A stretch of 53,236 bases of DNA from a virus: the IMG/VR virus record IMGVR_UViG_3300030098_002282, positions 1-53,236 of that record; one strand, given 5' to 3'. Made by a program: the position numbers and the translations under genes. Within the stretch, counting starts at the first letter, position 1; each line of letters opens with the position of its first letter. Of this stretch, positions 51,741 to 53,236 are shown one piece after another. The notes beneath the pieces were generated by a model. It had not been told where the DNA came from, did no database searches, and saw only the letters and a list, made by a program, of their open reading frames with translations.

Positions 51741-53236
51741 ATGTTCCAATACAATCCAAAAGAATATGAAAGAATAACAGACCCAGAATATATAATAAAA
51801 TGTACCTACTATAATGAAGAACATAAGGTAACAATGAAGAGATTTATAGTAGAAGCTTTCAAAGAAACAAATAAAGACTTTCCGTTTGAAGATTTCTTAA
51901 ATGAATATGAGTTTCTATATGATGACATAAGAGAGCAAGTCTTACTTATTATTAGAGGAGCTAGACTTAGGCTTCGTAAATATTTTCATTTACCACCTAT
52001 TTATATAGCTTTCCCTATGACTGATGCTATGTCTCTTAATTGGGAACCTCAAATGTCTAGGTACTTACAAAAAATGGCTCCAATAGGTTTTCTTAACGAA
52101 GAAAGCAAGGAAGATGCTTATAAGCTATCTGAACATCCTTTCTCAGTATTATATCATCCACATATTGACTCAATGGGCTTTGCCTGTTATGGTAATTGGG
52201 GTGAAATCATACTAGAATGCACTGGTGCTTATCAAATAATAGAGAACTTAAGAGGATTTGTAAATGACTATAATGGTAGAAGTACTTTCTATACTGTAAA
52301 TCCCTATGCTTTTGATAGGAAAGAAAATATCAATACCTATTATGACCATTTTCAATTTCCTCAGCGTATAAATTCATTTGTTGCTTGTGGTTATCCTAGA
52401 ATTTGGCAATCTTGGTCTTCAATTATAGAAGGTGTCTTCGGAAATAATTGGATACTAGAAATGTGTGAAGAATTATCTCTTAATTATGAAACAATGAATT
52501 GGATACATAATTATATCACATATATAGATAAAAATGGTGCTAGCACAAACGACTACTATTCAATATTTGATGATTTTGTTAAAAATGGTGGAATAGAAGG
52601 AGTAGAGTATTATCAATATCCCGGTGACCATAAAGATAGTGAAGGAGAACGAATAAGGTATAACGAAGATGAATGGGAAATAGAAATGAAGAAATATAAG
52701 AAATACGAAGAAGTAAAGAATACTCACACTCCACAGTCTTTTAGTAACTATGTAGGTTTATGGCTACAGAGTAAAATTGGTTACAATTTTTCTAAAGGTG
52801 ATTTATCTGCTATAAAGCATGGATTAAAAAGTTGGGTATCAATAAATCTAGAGCGTGATGTAAGATACACAGAAAAGTATACTAAATGGAAAAGTAAAGA
52901 CCCTCAAGGATTCAGAATACATGGTATGCTGGAAACTATGGGAACTAGAACATTAGATTCAGATGGACCTAATTTTCTAAGCTCGGACTATGCTTCTCTG
53001 GTTTTTCTTTTAGCTAGTAATAGTAATATAGACCAGATTTTGAAAACTCTTTTCAATTTTGAAGATAAAGCAAGAGATTCATTACCAAATGATTCGTATC
53101 ATACGGCGATGAAAGAGGCAAAAATGGCTTCTGCTCATAAATACTCTCTATTAGAAGAAAAGAAAATGCTTACACCGAATATGAGCTTTGAAAATGGAAA
53201 GTTCTATCACAGTCATAATTCTTTTGATTTTAGATA
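51741..53236 (+). CDS. E2-like ubiquitin-conjugation protein (N-terminal part; continues at 1-777)
   Basis: The first 498 codons of a 706-residue protein, starting at ATG 51741 after AAAGGAGGACAGAA. Residues 139-149 read H-P-H-I-D-S-M-G-F-A-C. Ubiquitin-conjugating enzymes have HPNxxxxGxIC with the same ten-residue step from His to catalytic Cys and the same Gly, so C149 is the likely thioester residue, with His in place of Asn in HPN. It is followed by GNW and a helix (AYQIIENLRGFVNDYN), as in E2 enzymes. Residues about 60-200 would be the UBC domain; the remaining 500 residues are unknown and may choose substrates. Neighbours are Ubl, JAB and E1-like genes. Confidence 0.75.
   Translation, partial: MFQYNPKEYERITDPEYIIKCTYYNEEHKVTMKRFIVEAFKETNKDFPFEDFLNEYEFLYDDIREQVLLIIRGARLRLRKYFHLPPIYIAFPMTDAMSLNWEPQMSRYLQKMAPIGFLNEESKEDAYKLSEHPFSVLYHPHIDSMGFACYGNWGEIILECTGAYQIIENLRGFVNDYNGRSTFYTVNPYAFDRKENINTYYDHFQFPQRINSFVACGYPRIWQSWSSIIEGVFGNNWILEMCEELSLNYETMNWIHNYITYIDKNGASTNDYYSIFDDFVKNGGIEGVEYYQYPGDHKDSEGERIRYNEDEWEIEMKKYKKYEEVKNTHTPQSFSNYVGLWLQSKIGYNFSKGDLSAIKHGLKSWVSINLERDVRYTEKYTKWKSKDPQGFRIHGMLETMGTRTLDSDGPNFLSSDYASLVFLLASNSNIDQILKTLFNFEDKARDSLPNDSYHTAMKEAKMASAHKYSLLEEKKMLTPNMSFENGKFYHSHNSFDFR
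53085..53236. repeat. Right copy of terminal direct repeat
   Basis: A repeat of bases 1-152, with c at 53148 and a at 53159 in place of t and g. The reading frame of the E2-like gene passes through it unbroken. Joining the copies gives the complete gene. Confidence 0.95.

Overview
The window is one complete, probably circularly permuted or terminally redundant, genome of a virulent short-tailed (podovirus-like) member of Caudoviricetes. The first 152 bases recur at the end (53085-53236) in the same reading frame with two synonymous differences, so the unique genome is about 53,084 bp and the window edge cuts one gene. The DNA is AT-rich. Most genes have AGGAGG-type ribosome sites and ATG, GTG or TTG starts, and stop/start codons overlap (TAATG, ATGA) in long operons. 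This points to a bacterial, probably aquatic, host with a normal Shine-Dalgarno system. I see no integrase, repressor, tRNA, CRISPR array, insertion sequence or DNA polymerase.

Right-hand plus-strand block (48597-53236), continuing across the junction to 1-9642: small early-looking genes and several structured RNA segments come first. A four-gene cassette follows that looks like a complete ubiquitin-type conjugation pathway: a small beta-grasp protein ending in a C-terminal glycine (51400-51654), a 706-residue protein with an E2-like HPH...G.xC motif (51741 to the end, then 1-777), a JAMM/JAB metallopeptidase (707-1636) and a ThiF/E1-like adenylating enzyme (1572-2339). It runs by overlapping or closely spaced genes into replication and recombination genes: a Sak4/RecA-like ATPase, an SSB with an acidic C-terminal tip, an AEP primase-helicase fusion and a Gp157-family protein. 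Small genes come after these, with a PD-(D/E)XK-like nuclease and an HNH endonuclease, up to a terminator near 9665.

Left and centre minus-strand block (47992 down to 9787): the late operon reads from the right as a secreted small protein, GH108 endolysin, small MazG-like protein, terminase small and large subunits, P22-like portal, scaffold, HK97-fold major capsid protein, head and adaptor proteins, tail fibres, small lysis-type membrane proteins, a metallophosphoesterase, a beta-propeller tail nozzle and a set of internal or ejection proteins. The last set includes a 3037-residue giant. Its centre carries an ADLDGD motif in the context expected for the catalytic double-psi beta-barrel of cellular-type RNA polymerases, so it may be an injected virion RNA polymerase like those of crAss-like phages.

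The divergent region between the two blocks (47993-48596) and a second gene-poor stretch (49932-50531) are packed with hairpins and two H-type pseudoknot candidates. They are the best places to look for undescribed phage RNAs. The main candidates for a new biological system are the Ubl-E2-JAB-E1 cassette embedded in the replication operon and the putative virion RNA polymerase.
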